DNA from: Flavobacterium saliperosum
GTDB lineage: Bacteria; Bacteroidota; Bacteroidia; Flavobacteriales; Flavobacteriaceae
NCBI RefSeq assembly: GCF_900100625.1
Contig: NZ_FMTY01000001.1
Location: 372,001 to 436,000 of the forward strand
Length of the DNA stretch: 64,000 bases
Direction: 5' to 3'
Shown here: positions 44,245-53,227 of the stretch, piece after piece
How positions within the stretch are numbered: position 1 is the stretch's first letter
Layout: each line of letters begins with the position of its first letter
Notes under the pieces: generated by a model
Database searches by the model: none
What the model was told of the DNA's origin: nothing
What the model saw: the letters and a program-made list of their open reading frames with translations, nothing else
Translations under genes and position numbers: made by a program

Positions 44245-44953
44245 TGGCAAAGAATTTATTATACTCTGTGGCCAACTCTCCCAGAAGAAATGTCACCAAT
44301 GTTTTATTCTTTTCTTTGAGTGCCTGCTTCACTTTTGGATTTTCGGAAGCATACACAATAAAACCATCGATGTATTCTTTTTGAATATTGAATTCTTTTA
44401 TCAGGAAATCCCCATCAAACATATTACCTAACTTCCTTTGGGCTGTTTGGTGTTTTTCGACTACGATTTCTTTTTTGATCATGCTTGTTCTTCCACTAAT
44501 AGCATTGATTATGGCGTCAACCGAAACAAATCCGGAACCTGTTGTTGCGGTATAAAGCCTTCTTTCAGCCGGCGTGTAGGTTTTCATGCCTTTCGGAACA
44601 ATGCCCAAGCTTTCCGCGCTGACACTTTCTTTAATCACGACTTCCTTTAATTGGGTTACCATCAGTTCCATTTTCACTACAAAAGGCAGATAATCAAAAT
44701 CTTCTTTCTCGACAACTGTTTTTTTCGATTTCAGCTGCACCGCCGTAAAAAGCAGTGTGTCACCGGGCTTTGCCTTGATGGAGAAAAATCCTTCTTCCGA
44801 AGACAACGCTTCGCGTTTCGAAGAAAGATTCCGAATATTAATTCCCTGCAAATCTTTGGAATTAGCCACGACTTTCCCTTTCAAAACACGCCCGTTTTGA
44901 GACCAGGTTATAGTAGAAATCAAAAGAAAAAAGACAAGTAATTTACCCCTCAT
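44234..44953 (-). CDS. Exported carboxypeptidase-regulatory-like protein, paralogue B
   Basis: 239 residues from ATG 44953 (an upstream GTG lacks a signal peptide). The signal peptide LLVFFLLISTITWSQ is followed by the same beta-sandwich: VLKGKVVANSKDLQGINIRN, SSEEGFFSIKAKPGDTLLF, VTQLKEVVIKE. A C-terminal part TPAERRLYTATTG ... LVTFLLGELATEYNKFF is shared with paralogue A. Function unknown, probably surface or periplasmic. It overlaps both neighbours by 11 bases. Confidence 0.75.
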   Translation of the reverse strand: MRGKLLVFFLLISTITWSQNGRVLKGKVVANSKDLQGINIRNLSSKREALSSEEGFFSIKAKPGDTLLFTAVQLKSKKTVVEKEDFDYLPFVVKMELMVTQLKEVVIKESVSAESLGIVPKGMKTYTPAERRLYTATTGSGFVSVDAIINAISGRTSMIKKEIVVEKHQTAQRKLGNMFDGDFLIKEFNIQKEYIDGFIVYASENPKVKQALKEKNKTLVTFLLGELATEYNKFFANAK

Positions 44954-45686
44954 CCGATATAAGTTTAAGATATTCAACGGCCAATTCACCCAACAAAAAT
45001 AAGGTGAGTATTTTATTTTTAGATGTTATGGCCGACATCAGGCGTACATTTTCGGAGGCATAAACCAAAAACCCATAAACATATTCGCTTGGAATTTTAA
45101 AATGGCTGACATAGTATTCTTCTTCAAATAAACTTTTAAGATAATTTTGAAGCCGTTCCTTCTTTTCAACCTCCACTTCTTTTTTCAACATGGCGGTTCT
45201 ACCGGAAATCCAATTCAATACCGGATCCAAACCTGCTGAACCACCAAGTCCGATAGTCGCATACGGATTAGAGGCTGTGTTGAGTTTTCGTTCCGCCGGA
45301 GTAAACTTCTTTTGGCCTTTCTTAACCAAACCCAGGCTTTCGGAATTGATGTGACTGTATTCTTTGATGACTAATTCGTTGAGTTGATTCACCTGTTGTT
45401 CCATACGCACAAAAAACAAATTTTCGCTGAAATCCTCTTGTTTTAATGAAAGTCTTTTTCCGACCAACTGAATGGCTGAAAACTGAAGTGTGTCTCCAAC
45501 TTTAGCTGTTATCGAGAAATAGCCGCCATTTGTTGTGGTAACGTAATCTGCCGCAGAAACATTAATTACCTGAACTCCTTCCAGATCCCTGACATTGGCT
45601 ACAATCTTTCCTTTCAGAACCATTTTATCCTGAGACCAGAGTGCCGAAGTCGCCAACAAAAGAAAAAAAAGTAATTGTTTCCGCAT
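44943..45686 (-). CDS. Exported carboxypeptidase-regulatory-like protein, paralogue A
   Basis: 247 residues from ATG 45686, which fits the starts of B and C (MRxK); an ATG four codons upstream at 45698 is possible. The signal peptide is QLLFFLLLATSALWSQ. The domain shows MVLKGKIVANVRDLEGVQVIN, TTNGGYFSITAKVGDTLQFS and VNQLNELVIKE, then KFTPAERKLNTASN and LTLFLLGELAVEYLKLI. First gene of the five-gene operon ending with the M1 peptidase. Confidence 0.75.
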   Translation of the reverse strand: MRKQLLFFLLLATSALWSQDKMVLKGKIVANVRDLEGVQVINVSAADYVTTTNGGYFSITAKVGDTLQFSAIQLVGKRLSLKQEDFSENLFFVRMEQQVNQLNELVIKEYSHINSESLGLVKKGQKKFTPAERKLNTASNPYATIGLGGSAGLDPVLNWISGRTAMLKKEVEVEKKERLQNYLKSLFEEEYYVSHFKIPSEYVYGFLVYASENVRLMSAITSKNKILTLFLLGELAVEYLKLISDEG

Positions 45687-45713
45687 TAAAATCTGCATTA
45701 TATTGTAATGCTG

Positions 45714-45721
45714 TAAAAGTA
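45714..45721 (-). promoter_or_regulatory. Near-consensus -7 box for the paralogue / M1 operon (TACTTTTA)
   Basis: One mismatch to TAnnTTTG on the minus strand, 27 bases before the ATG at 45686. Confidence 0.4.
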
Positions 45722-45811
45722 TCTGTTAAGATTCCCAATTTAATGCCAACAACTTTGTAATTTTTTGTTAAATCAGAAATCCAAATCTTACATTTCATTT
45801 TTCAAAATAGT

Positions 45812-45819
45812 TACCTTTG
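45812..45819 (+). promoter_or_regulatory. -7 box for pepE (TACCTTTG)
   Basis: Exact match, 16 bases before the ATG. The -33 region is T-rich without a clear TTG. Confidence 0.6.
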
Positions 45820-45835
45820 CCGTAAAGATTTTAAA

Positions 45836-46543
45836 ATGAAAAAAATTATAATCGCCAGCACGTCAACATTGCATAACGGAAGCTATCTGGAGTATTTACT
45901 TCCAACATTAGAGACGCATTTCAAAGGAATCCGAAATTTGCTTTTCATCCCGTATGCAAGGCCAGGAGGTATTTCGCACGATGACTATACCGCTAAAGTA
46001 AGTGACGCTTTCTTTAAAATAGGAATAGCCGTAAAAGGCATCCATGAATTTGAAAATCCTATTACGGCTTTGGAAGAGGCTGAAGGTATTTTTACCGGTG
46101 GGGGCAACACTTTCCTACTGGTTACCCAATTGTACAAAACCGGAATTTTGACAACCCTTGAAAAAGTGGTAAAAAACGGTACCCCATATTTAGGCACTTC
46201 AGCCGGAAGCAACATTTGCGGTCTGACGATGGGAACGACAAACGACATGCCTATAGTCTATCCGCCAAGTTTCAGCACATTGGCTTTTGTTCCCTTCAAT
46301 ATCAATCCGCATTATCTGGATCCTATTGAAGGCTCTACACATATGGGCGAAACCCGCGAGACCCGAATCAATGAATTTCATCATTTCAATCCGCAACCGG
46401 TCTTGGGATTACGTGAAGGGAGCTGGCTGGAGGTTAACGGAAACAAGATCACCTTGAAAGGCAATCTGACTGCCCGTTTGTTCCGACAAAACCAAATTCC
46501 GCAAGAATTGGCAACCGGCAGCGACTTATCCGATTTGAAATAA
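45836..46543 (+). CDS. pepE: Dipeptidase E (peptidase S51)
   Basis: Cytosolic serine peptidase that cleaves dipeptides with N-terminal aspartate. The 235 residues include GIFTGGGNTFLLV, the nucleophile elbow YLGTSAGSNICG (Ser in GTSAGS), PFNINPHYLDP with the catalytic His, and LGLREGSWL. Length matches E. coli PepE. It stands as a single-gene unit next to the RMND1-like gene. Confidence 0.93.
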   Translation: MKKIIIASTSTLHNGSYLEYLLPTLETHFKGIRNLLFIPYARPGGISHDDYTAKVSDAFFKIGIAVKGIHEFENPITALEEAEGIFTGGGNTFLLVTQLYKTGILTTLEKVVKNGTPYLGTSAGSNICGLTMGTTNDMPIVYPPSFSTLAFVPFNINPHYLDPIEGSTHMGETRETRINEFHHFNPQPVLGLREGSWLEVNGNKITLKGNLTARLFRQNQIPQELATGSDLSDLK

Positions 46544-46591
46544 ATATCTCAAACAGACCGATGTATACAAATTTAGTAAGAAAATTTTCTT

Positions 46592-46599
46592 TAAATTTG
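46592..46599 (+). promoter_or_regulatory. -7 box for the RMND1-like gene (TAAATTTG)
   Basis: Exact match, 16 bases before the ATG. Confidence 0.55.
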
Positions 46600-46615
46600 T
46601 ATAAATCCGTTTGTT

Positions 46616-47398
46616 ATGAAAATCAGAATCGAAGCAATTCAGGTAGCCGAATCTTTCAACATCAAAAAATTTCGCACTGAATTTCGCACTGAAGCCTTTT
46701 CGGGTTCTACTGCCGAAGTGTTTTATGCCCTTACGGAGCACAACCGTTATCTCTACATTTTCGACTATGGGGTGGTCGTTTTCGCCAATTATGATCCCGT
46801 AGCCAAAAGTGAATTCCTGAATTTTGTAAAAAATTACGCCGCGAACCTGGTCGATTTGAATTTATCCGAGGAATATCGCATCGAAATCGACCCGAAAGAA
46901 TCCAAACCCATCGTTAAGAATGATTATGTTACGGTGCCGGAAATCGACCCTTCCCTTCTTCGTATTGTGATGCTCAATATCGGTCAGTCGGTAGCGCTTG
47001 AATATTATGAAATGCTGACGGACGAATTGATTACCTCATCCAAACATTACATTCTGGAATTGGAACAAAAAGGGAAACTCAGCATTTCGAAAACCAATTT
47101 GCTGAAATACATCGGTAAAGTACTGAATGTTAAAAACAGCATCGTTGATAATTTATACATCCTTGATGACCCCAATCTGGTTTGGGACAATGAAGAACTC
47201 AACCTGCTCAACCGCAACCTGAAAAATAATTTTGACATTCATCCCCGATTCAAAGATCTCGATTACCGCTTACAGATTGTGGAAGACAACCTCACGCTGT
47301 TCACCGATGTTTTAAACGTTCGGGAAAGCCATCGCTTGGAATGGATAATCATTGCATTAATTGCTTTCGAAATAATAATGGCGCTTTTTGTGCATTAA
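46616..47398 (+). CDS. RMND1/Sif2 (DUF155) family membrane protein
   Basis: 260 residues matching the DUF155 family, known from mitochondrial RMND1 and yeast Sif2/Mrx10: FYALTEHNRYLYIFDYGVVVF near the start, SVALEYYEMLTDEL in the middle, the C-terminal RESHRLEWIIIALIAFEI with a membrane anchor. In mitochondria family members tie ribosomes to the inner membrane; the bacterial role is unknown. A 12-bp perfect tandem repeat at 46669-46692 encodes FRTEFRTE. Confidence 0.82.
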   Translation: MKIRIEAIQVAESFNIKKFRTEFRTEAFSGSTAEVFYALTEHNRYLYIFDYGVVVFANYDPVAKSEFLNFVKNYAANLVDLNLSEEYRIEIDPKESKPIVKNDYVTVPEIDPSLLRIVMLNIGQSVALEYYEMLTDELITSSKHYILELEQKGKLSISKTNLLKYIGKVLNVKNSIVDNLYILDDPNLVWDNEELNLLNRNLKNNFDIHPRFKDLDYRLQIVEDNLTLFTDVLNVRESHRLEWIIIALIAFEIIMALFVH

Positions 47399-47417
47399 CA
47401 ACGAAATATGCAGACAA

Positions 47418-47446
47418 TAAAAAAGCCCCGAACTTAAGTTTGGGGC
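47418..47446 (-). terminator. Terminator of the tRNA-Gly pair
   Basis: GCCCC(A)AACTT/AAGTT(C)GGGGC on the minus strand, followed by six T residues, 4 bases past the encoded CCA of the distal tRNA. Confidence 0.8.
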
Positions 47447-47452
47447 GCTTGG

Positions 47453-47525
<73 letters not shown>

Positions 47526-47561
47526 AGGCGATGATCTTTTAAAACTTCATCAAGTTTTTGG

Positions 47562-47634
<73 letters not shown>

Positions 47635-47646
47635 ATTATTGAGGTG

Positions 47647-47679
47647 CAAATATAGACAAATATTTATTTTTGAAACAAA
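47647..47679 (-). promoter_or_regulatory. Promoter of the tRNA-Gly pair (TTTG, TATATTTG)
   Basis: Minus strand: TTTG at 47679-47676, 21-base spacer, exact TATATTTG at 47654-47647. The first tRNA begins 12 bases later. One of the most complete promoters in the window. Confidence 0.75.
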
Positions 47680-47805
47680 CTTTTTTAAAAAAAATTTTTC
47701 TGCTCTTTGAAGCAACTTTTAAACCGCTTTTGCATCTATATACATAATTTATTTACTGTTAATCCGTTAGCTTTTATAATTGAATTTAAATTACAGTTTA
47801 AAATT

Positions 47806-48243
47806 ATGATTTTTATCCATCAAATAGAAGCCGAAGAAACTTTTTCCGTCAGACAACCCGTTTTAAGACCCGGAAAACCAATAGAAAGTTGTCATTTTGA
47901 AGGTGACAATTTAGGCACCACGGCACATTTCGGACTGTATAAGAACGACAAGATAATTGGGGTGGTCTCTGTTTTCAAAGTCCAGAACCCCAATTTTATC
48001 CGAAAAGAACAGTATCAGATTCGCGGGATGGCCGTTTTGGAAAAATACCAGCGAAAGGGACTCGGGGTACAATTGGTAAAAAAAGCAGAACATTATGTAA
48101 AGGAAAAAAAAGGCGAACTTATCTGGTTCAACGCAAGAGAGAGTGCTGTTCCCTTTTATGAAAAATTAAACTACAAAACAAAAGGAAGCCCCTTTGAAAT
48201 TAGTGAAATCGGCACGCATTTTGTAATGCTCAAATGCATCTGA
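47806..48243 (+). CDS. GNAT-family N-acetyltransferase
   Basis: 145 residues from ATG 47806. A longer reading from TTG 47707 adds 33 unlikely residues. The acetyl-CoA site is visible as IRGMAVLEKYQRKGLGVQLVKKA (motif A, RxxGLG), and motif B is LIWFNARESAVPFYEKLNYK. The substrate is unknown; the closest look is to small-molecule or peptide acetyltransferases such as the ElaA-like group. Confidence 0.85.
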   Translation: MIFIHQIEAEETFSVRQPVLRPGKPIESCHFEGDNLGTTAHFGLYKNDKIIGVVSVFKVQNPNFIRKEQYQIRGMAVLEKYQRKGLGVQLVKKAEHYVKEKKGELIWFNARESAVPFYEKLNYKTKGSPFEISEIGTHFVMLKCI

Positions 48244-48309
48244 AATGTTAAAAAATGAAAACAGCACACCCACTTTTTGTAACTTGCAAGAAGTTAACAC
48301 GAATTAATT

Positions 48310-49896
48310 ATGTCATACAAATACTTCTTTTTTATACTACCATTATTTCTTATCAGTTGTAAAAAAGAAACTGTACTGGCCAACAATGTGCAAACCGATT
48401 CGGTAAAGGTCATTCCGATTACCTCGCCAAAATCCATTGCTTTTGACAGCATTTTACTCAGTAACAAATCGGAACGCATCAGGGAATTCTACCGCAACAA
48501 CCTTTTCAAAACCGTCTGGACCGAAACCGAAGACCGTAATAATTTAATCGATTTGATTAAAGCATCGGAAAACGAAGGCTTAAACCCGGACGACTACAAC
48601 ATCAGCCTGCTGGAAAAGAAAGAAAAATCGAGAGAAAAACTTTCCGATATCGAAATTGTTAACGCTGACATCCTGTTGACCGAATCCTTCCAAAAATTCG
48701 CCAATCATTTGTACAACGGGAAATTGAATCCGACCCAACTTTACACCAATTGGGACATGTATGAAAAAAAACTAAAGGCCATTGACTTACTGCAGGAAGC
48801 CATCCGAAATCATGATGTTGAAAAAACATTGGACACGTTAAAACCCACACATATCGTTTACCGACTTCTCAAAAAAAGTCTGAAAAAAATCAACGACATG
48901 CCCAATGATAACTTTACGCCCATTACAGTTACCGACAAAATCAATCCAAACGACTCGACCCCTCTCATTAAGACCATTAAAAACCGCCTGGCATATTGGG
49001 GCGATTACAACAAACCGGATACATTAACCGATGTCTACGATTCGAAAACCGTGGCTGCTGTTAAAAAATTCCAGGAAAGACATGGTCTTTTAGCCGACGG
49101 AATCATTGGCAAAGGGACAACTGCTGCCTTAAATTTCTCAAAAAACCAACGCAAACAGCAAATTATAGCCAATTTAGAACGATGGAGATGGTTTCCAAGA
49201 CACTTGGGCGAAACCTATGTAATTATCAATATTCCGGATTTCAAATTGCATCTTGTAAAAGAGAACGACACCCTTCAGGTGCACAAAGTAGTTGTTGGAA
49301 AAGACAAACGAAAAACGCCTGTACTCTCATCCAAATTCAGTAATCTGGTCATAAATCCTACCTGGACCGTTCCGCCAACGATTATTAAAGAGGATTTAGG
49401 TCCGACAGCCGCCAAAAACAGAGGGTATTTTGCCGCAACCGGAATCACGATTTACAACATGAAAGGCCAGGAAGTGAATCCGTACAGTTGGAACGCAGCG
49501 AAACCCAACAATTACCGGTACGTTCAAAAACCGGGAGCGAACAACTCACTGGGCTTGGTGAAATTCAACTTCCCAAACAGCCACTTGGTTTATTTACACG
49601 ATACGAATCACCGGGATTTCTTCGGATTGAGCGGAAGAGCGTTGAGTTCGGGCTGTATCCGTGTTGAAAATCCGTTTGATTTGACCTACTACATTCTGGA
49701 AGCCGATGAAAGTATCATGAATAAAGAACGTGTGGAAAAAATCATCGAAAGCAAAAAAACTTCGGGTATTCCCATAAAAAAACCCATTCTGATTCATGTG
49801 CTGTACTGGACAGCCTGGATGAATGAGAATGGATTTCAGTTTCGAAACGACATTTATAACCTCGATTCCGAATTATATCAAAAACTACGAAACTAA
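48310..49896 (+). CDS. L,D-transpeptidase lipoprotein with peptidoglycan-binding domain (YcbB-like)
   Basis: 528 residues. Lipoprotein signal with lipobox LISC (Cys17). A helical N-terminal scaffold domain is followed by a peptidoglycan-binding domain (LIKTIKNRLAYWGDY to GLLADGIIGKGTTAAL) and the YkuD catalytic domain, with His in YLHDTNHRDFFGL and Cys about 449 in SSGCIRVENP. It should form 3-3 crosslinks or attach proteins to the wall in the periplasm. Its end overlaps the convergent second L,D-transpeptidase gene by 12 bases. Confidence 0.93.
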   Translation: MSYKYFFFILPLFLISCKKETVLANNVQTDSVKVIPITSPKSIAFDSILLSNKSERIREFYRNNLFKTVWTETEDRNNLIDLIKASENEGLNPDDYNISLLEKKEKSREKLSDIEIVNADILLTESFQKFANHLYNGKLNPTQLYTNWDMYEKKLKAIDLLQEAIRNHDVEKTLDTLKPTHIVYRLLKKSLKKINDMPNDNFTPITVTDKINPNDSTPLIKTIKNRLAYWGDYNKPDTLTDVYDSKTVAAVKKFQERHGLLADGIIGKGTTAALNFSKNQRKQQIIANLERWRWFPRHLGETYVIINIPDFKLHLVKENDTLQVHKVVVGKDKRKTPVLSSKFSNLVINPTWTVPPTIIKEDLGPTAAKNRGYFAATGITIYNMKGQEVNPYSWNAAKPNNYRYVQKPGANNSLGLVKFNFPNSHLVYLHDTNHRDFFGLSGRALSSGCIRVENPFDLTYYILEADESIMNKERVEKIIESKKTSGIPIKKPILIHVLYWTAWMNENGFQFRNDIYNLDSELYQKLRN

Positions 49897-50595
49897 CTTC
49901 GATTGTTTTTCATAGGTTCTTGAGGGATGATAAATGAACAAACACGATTTGTCTTTTATCAGATTAATAATTTCTTTATGAATTTCATAAGGAACTGCCG
50001 GACAACCCTGGCTTCTGCCCAAACGACCCTGTTGTTTGATAAAGCTTTCCGCCGCATAATCCGCACCGTGCATTACAACCGCTCTGTTTCTGGCGTTGCT
50101 GTTAATTCCATATTCCAAACCGTCTAATTTTAAAGACAATCCGTGTTTTCCGTTATAGGTTTCTCCGGTTGTATAAAATCCTAAACTGCTTTTATAAGAA
50201 TTCGATTCGTTTGAAAATGAGGTCGCAAACTCTTCACCGCTGTTTCTTCCGTGTGAAACTACCGATTGCAATAAAACAGTATTGGTTGCCATATCGATAA
50301 CCCAAAGTCTTTTCTGAGTGGATGACAAACTGAAGTCTACTATTGTCAGAATGTCTTTCTGAACAATTCCTCTTTCTTTTAATTGGTAATATCCTTCTAA
50401 AGCTTTAGAGAAAGATTCCAATTTGGGCATTGAAAAAGATTTTACGTCTAAAGAATTGTATAAATTCTTAACCTTTAATTCTAACGAAGCCTTTGCATTT
50501 GCAGCCAATAACTTCGGATCGTTGTTTTCTGTTACCGTCATGGGTTTGAACGACAAAAGAAACAAAAACAAAATTGGCAGTACTCTGTAAATCAT
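49885..50595 (-). CDS. Murein L,D-transpeptidase catalytic-domain protein
   Basis: 236 residues from ATG 50595 (a TTG 13 codons upstream is in frame but would precede the signal peptide YRVLPILFLFLLSF). The catalytic His176 lies in VVMHGADYA and Cys198 in GRSQGCPAVP, the pattern of the YkuD-related 'murein L,D-transpeptidase catalytic domain' family. Probably periplasmic and active on the same wall as its convergent neighbour. Overlapping 3' ends mean the two transcripts would be partly antisense. Confidence 0.88.
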   Translation of the reverse strand: MIYRVLPILFLFLLSFKPMTVTENNDPKLLAANAKASLELKVKNLYNSLDVKSFSMPKLESFSKALEGYYQLKERGIVQKDILTIVDFSLSSTQKRLWVIDMATNTVLLQSVVSHGRNSGEEFATSFSNESNSYKSSLGFYTTGETYNGKHGLSLKLDGLEYGINSNARNRAVVMHGADYAAESFIKQQGRLGRSQGCPAVPYEIHKEIINLIKDKSCLFIYHPSRTYEKQSKLVS

Positions 50596-50631
50596 TGATA
50601 GTCTAGTTGTTATGTTATAGTTAAGTTGTTC

Positions 50632-50662
50632 CAAAAATATACAAATAAATTAAACCACCAAA
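50632..50662 (-). promoter_or_regulatory. Promoter of the second L,D-transpeptidase gene (TTTG, TATTTTTG)
   Basis: Minus strand: TTTG at 50662-50659, 19-base spacer, exact TATTTTTG at 50639-50632. The ATG is 36 bases downstream. Confidence 0.7.
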
Positions 50663-50763
50663 TTTTTTTTGCAGTTTGTCGGTAAAATTTAACATTTCGT
50701 CGATAGTGCCCTTTCCCCATAGTTAAACATTTCTTAATATTTACAAGGGTTTATGCAAATATC

Positions 50764-50771
50764 TATCTTTG
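50764..50771 (+). promoter_or_regulatory. -7 box for the DUF5916 gene (TATCTTTG)
   Basis: Exact match, 28 bases before the ATG at 50800. Confidence 0.6.
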
Positions 50772-50799
50772 ACATGTCAATCATCAAAAAAATCAAAAA

Positions 50800-53223
50800 A
50801 TGAACTTAAAGCTGTCTTTATTACTGAGCTTTATTTGTACTTCTGTTGCCTTTACACAAGAAAGTGTCTCCCCTGAATTACCAAAAACTGCTGAAAAAAA
50901 AACGCTAAACGTTTTAAGAACTGACCTGTCAGCCACCATAGACGGAAAACTGGATGAACCATTTTGGAATACCGCACAAACTGCCACCGATTTTATCATG
51001 TTTCAGCCGGACAACGGAAAACCGGAATTGGAGACCGAAAAAACGATTGTTCGCGTAGCCTATGATAATGAGGGTATATATATAGGTGCCGAATTACATC
51101 AAAGCAGGGAAGATTTACTTAAAGAAATCACACAACGTGACAACTTCGGAACGTCCGATCATTTCGGGATATTTTTAAACGGTTACAATGACGGTCAGCA
51201 GGATTTCCGATTAATCGTAAGCGCCGCCGGAACACAAATGGACTGTATTGCCACTCAGGAAAACGGAGAAGACTATTCCTGGGACGGCATTTGGTACAGT
51301 GCCGTAAAGCTTACCGATTTCGGCTGGGTGGTTGAAATGAAAATCCCCTATGCCGCTATCCGTTTCTCCCAAAAAGACAAACAAATATGGGGCGTGAACT
51401 TCTTTAGGGAAGTGCGCTACAAAAAACAAAAATATGCCTGGAATAAAATTGATGCCAACATCGGAAACATCATGCAGCAGGCGGGCATCTTAACCGGAAT
51501 CGAAAATATTAAACCGCCCACGCGATTGTTCCTCATTCCGTATGCGTCCGGTTATGTGAATCAGAACAAAGACGGAGCCGAAACCACCATAAAAGGCGGA
51601 ATGGACATTAAATACGGCATTAACGACTCGTTTACCCTGGATGCGATTTTAGTACCCGATTTCGGTCAGACCGCATTCGACAATAGAATCCTGAATTTGG
51701 GTCCGTTTGAACAACAACTCAACGAAAACAGAGGATTCTTTACCGAAGGAACCGATTTGTTCAACAAAGGCGGTTTGTTCTATTCCCGCAGAATCGGGAG
51801 CAGACCTTCAGGAAAAATCACTTTGAAAGAAAATGAGCAAGTACAGGGAGAGCCGTCAGCCATCAACTTATTGAATGCCATAAAAATTTCAGGAAGAACC
51901 TCCAAAGGCTTGGGAATAGGAATCTTAAATGCCGTTACCGAAAAAACCGATGTCCCCATAATAAACACTGTTACCGGAGAAACCCGAAACGAAGTCGTGG
52001 AACCTTTGGCAAATTATAATGTCTTGGTTTTCGATCAACGTTTTAGAAAAAACTCTTCGGTTAGTTTCGTAAATACAAATGTTACCCGAAACGGTAGTTT
52101 CAGGGATGCCAATGTTTCTGCCCTACTTTTCGATTTAAACACCAAAGCCAATACTTACAAACTTTCCGGTAACATAAAGTACAATCACATCAACGACAGT
52201 GAAGACAAAAACGGATACAGTACCAATATGTCTGTAGCCAAAACATTTGGAAAATACCGTTTCAACGGTGGTGGAAATTATGTATCCAAAGACTACAACA
52301 TCAATGATTTGGGGATTAACTTCACCAACAACTATTACAATGTTTATGGAAATTTCAGTTACCGAATCCTGAATCCGAGCAAAACCTTCAACACCTTCTA
52401 TTACAATGCGAACAGTACGTTCGAATGGCAAAACGAAACCGGAAGACTTCAAAATGCCTGGATTGGGACCAGCATCAGTTTTTCAAACAAAAAGAATGAC
52501 GATTTCGGAATCGGCTTAGACTTCAATCCGATAGAAACCTATGATTTTTACCAACCCCGAAAAGCCGGTCGTTTTGTATACCGTCCGAAAAATTATGGCG
52601 GATGGGGATACATTTCAACCAATTACAACAATCCGGTAGCTTTCGACCTGAATCCCTATTTTTACATTTACGATCAGACCAAACGAAATTCATACGGCTT
52701 CAATGCAGGACCTCGTTTCCGCTTCAGCGACAAATTGTTTCTGAGTTACGGATTCAACTTTGCCAGAGACAATAACGACAAAGGGTATGTGGATGAAACA
52801 GCCACCGATATTATTTTCGCCAACAGAAATGTGACTACGATTGAAAATTCTGTTTCCGGAAAATACGCCATCAACAGTCAGATGACTTTTAATGTAAAGG
52901 TTCGTTATTATTGGTCGTATTCCGAAATCAAAAATTACCTGACTCTTTTGGAAGACGGCTATTTTGCACCGAACACGACGTACAATCAAAACAACAACGA
53001 CAATTTCAAGTCCTGGAATTATGATTTGTCGTACACCTGGTGGTTTGCCCCGGGAAGTCAGGTTTCTGTTTTATACCGAAATAACGCTATTCATTACGAA
53101 CAGCGTTTAAATAAAAATATAATTGATAACTTAGCACATACTTTACAGAACGATTTAAATCAAACCATTTCTGTGAGTGTCAAGTATTTAATTGATTATA
53201 ACAAAGCCAAAAACTGGCTGTAA
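50800..53223 (+). CDS. DUF5916 / CBM9-like exported protein with C-terminal beta-barrel
   Basis: 807 residues. The signal peptide LLLSFICTSVAF precedes a carbohydrate-binding family 9-like domain (about 45-230; LDEPFWNTAQTATDFIMFQP and WDGIWYSAVKLTDFGWVVEMKIPY). The long C-terminal region alternates aromatic strands and ends like an outer-membrane barrel (TISVSVKYLIDYNKAKNWL). Function is not established; relatives are common in Bacteroidetes and may handle surface glycans. gpmI follows after 4 bases, an odd pairing. Confidence 0.85.
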   Translation: MNLKLSLLLSFICTSVAFTQESVSPELPKTAEKKTLNVLRTDLSATIDGKLDEPFWNTAQTATDFIMFQPDNGKPELETEKTIVRVAYDNEGIYIGAELHQSREDLLKEITQRDNFGTSDHFGIFLNGYNDGQQDFRLIVSAAGTQMDCIATQENGEDYSWDGIWYSAVKLTDFGWVVEMKIPYAAIRFSQKDKQIWGVNFFREVRYKKQKYAWNKIDANIGNIMQQAGILTGIENIKPPTRLFLIPYASGYVNQNKDGAETTIKGGMDIKYGINDSFTLDAILVPDFGQTAFDNRILNLGPFEQQLNENRGFFTEGTDLFNKGGLFYSRRIGSRPSGKITLKENEQVQGEPSAINLLNAIKISGRTSKGLGIGILNAVTEKTDVPIINTVTGETRNEVVEPLANYNVLVFDQRFRKNSSVSFVNTNVTRNGSFRDANVSALLFDLNTKANTYKLSGNIKYNHINDSEDKNGYSTNMSVAKTFGKYRFNGGGNYVSKDYNINDLGINFTNNYYNVYGNFSYRILNPSKTFNTFYYNANSTFEWQNETGRLQNAWIGTSISFSNKKNDDFGIGLDFNPIETYDFYQPRKAGRFVYRPKNYGGWGYISTNYNNPVAFDLNPYFYIYDQTKRNSYGFNAGPRFRFSDKLFLSYGFNFARDNNDKGYVDETATDIIFANRNVTTIENSVSGKYAINSQMTFNVKVRYYWSYSEIKNYLTLLEDGYFAPNTTYNQNNNDNFKSWNYDLSYTWWFAPGSQVSVLYRNNAIHYEQRLNKNIIDNLAHTLQNDLNQTISVSVKYLIDYNKAKNWL

Positions 53224-53227
53224 TACC

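Noticed and set aside
46669..46692. Perfect 12-bp tandem repeat inside the RMND1-like gene (FRTE twice)
   Set aside because: It is in frame and short, lies in a region of normal family length as I recall it, and can arise from codon choice; no sign of slippage.
47707..47805. 33-codon N-terminal extension of the acetyltransferase from a TTG
   Set aside because: The sequence is AT-driven and unlike GNAT proteins; ATG 47806 gives a normal start.
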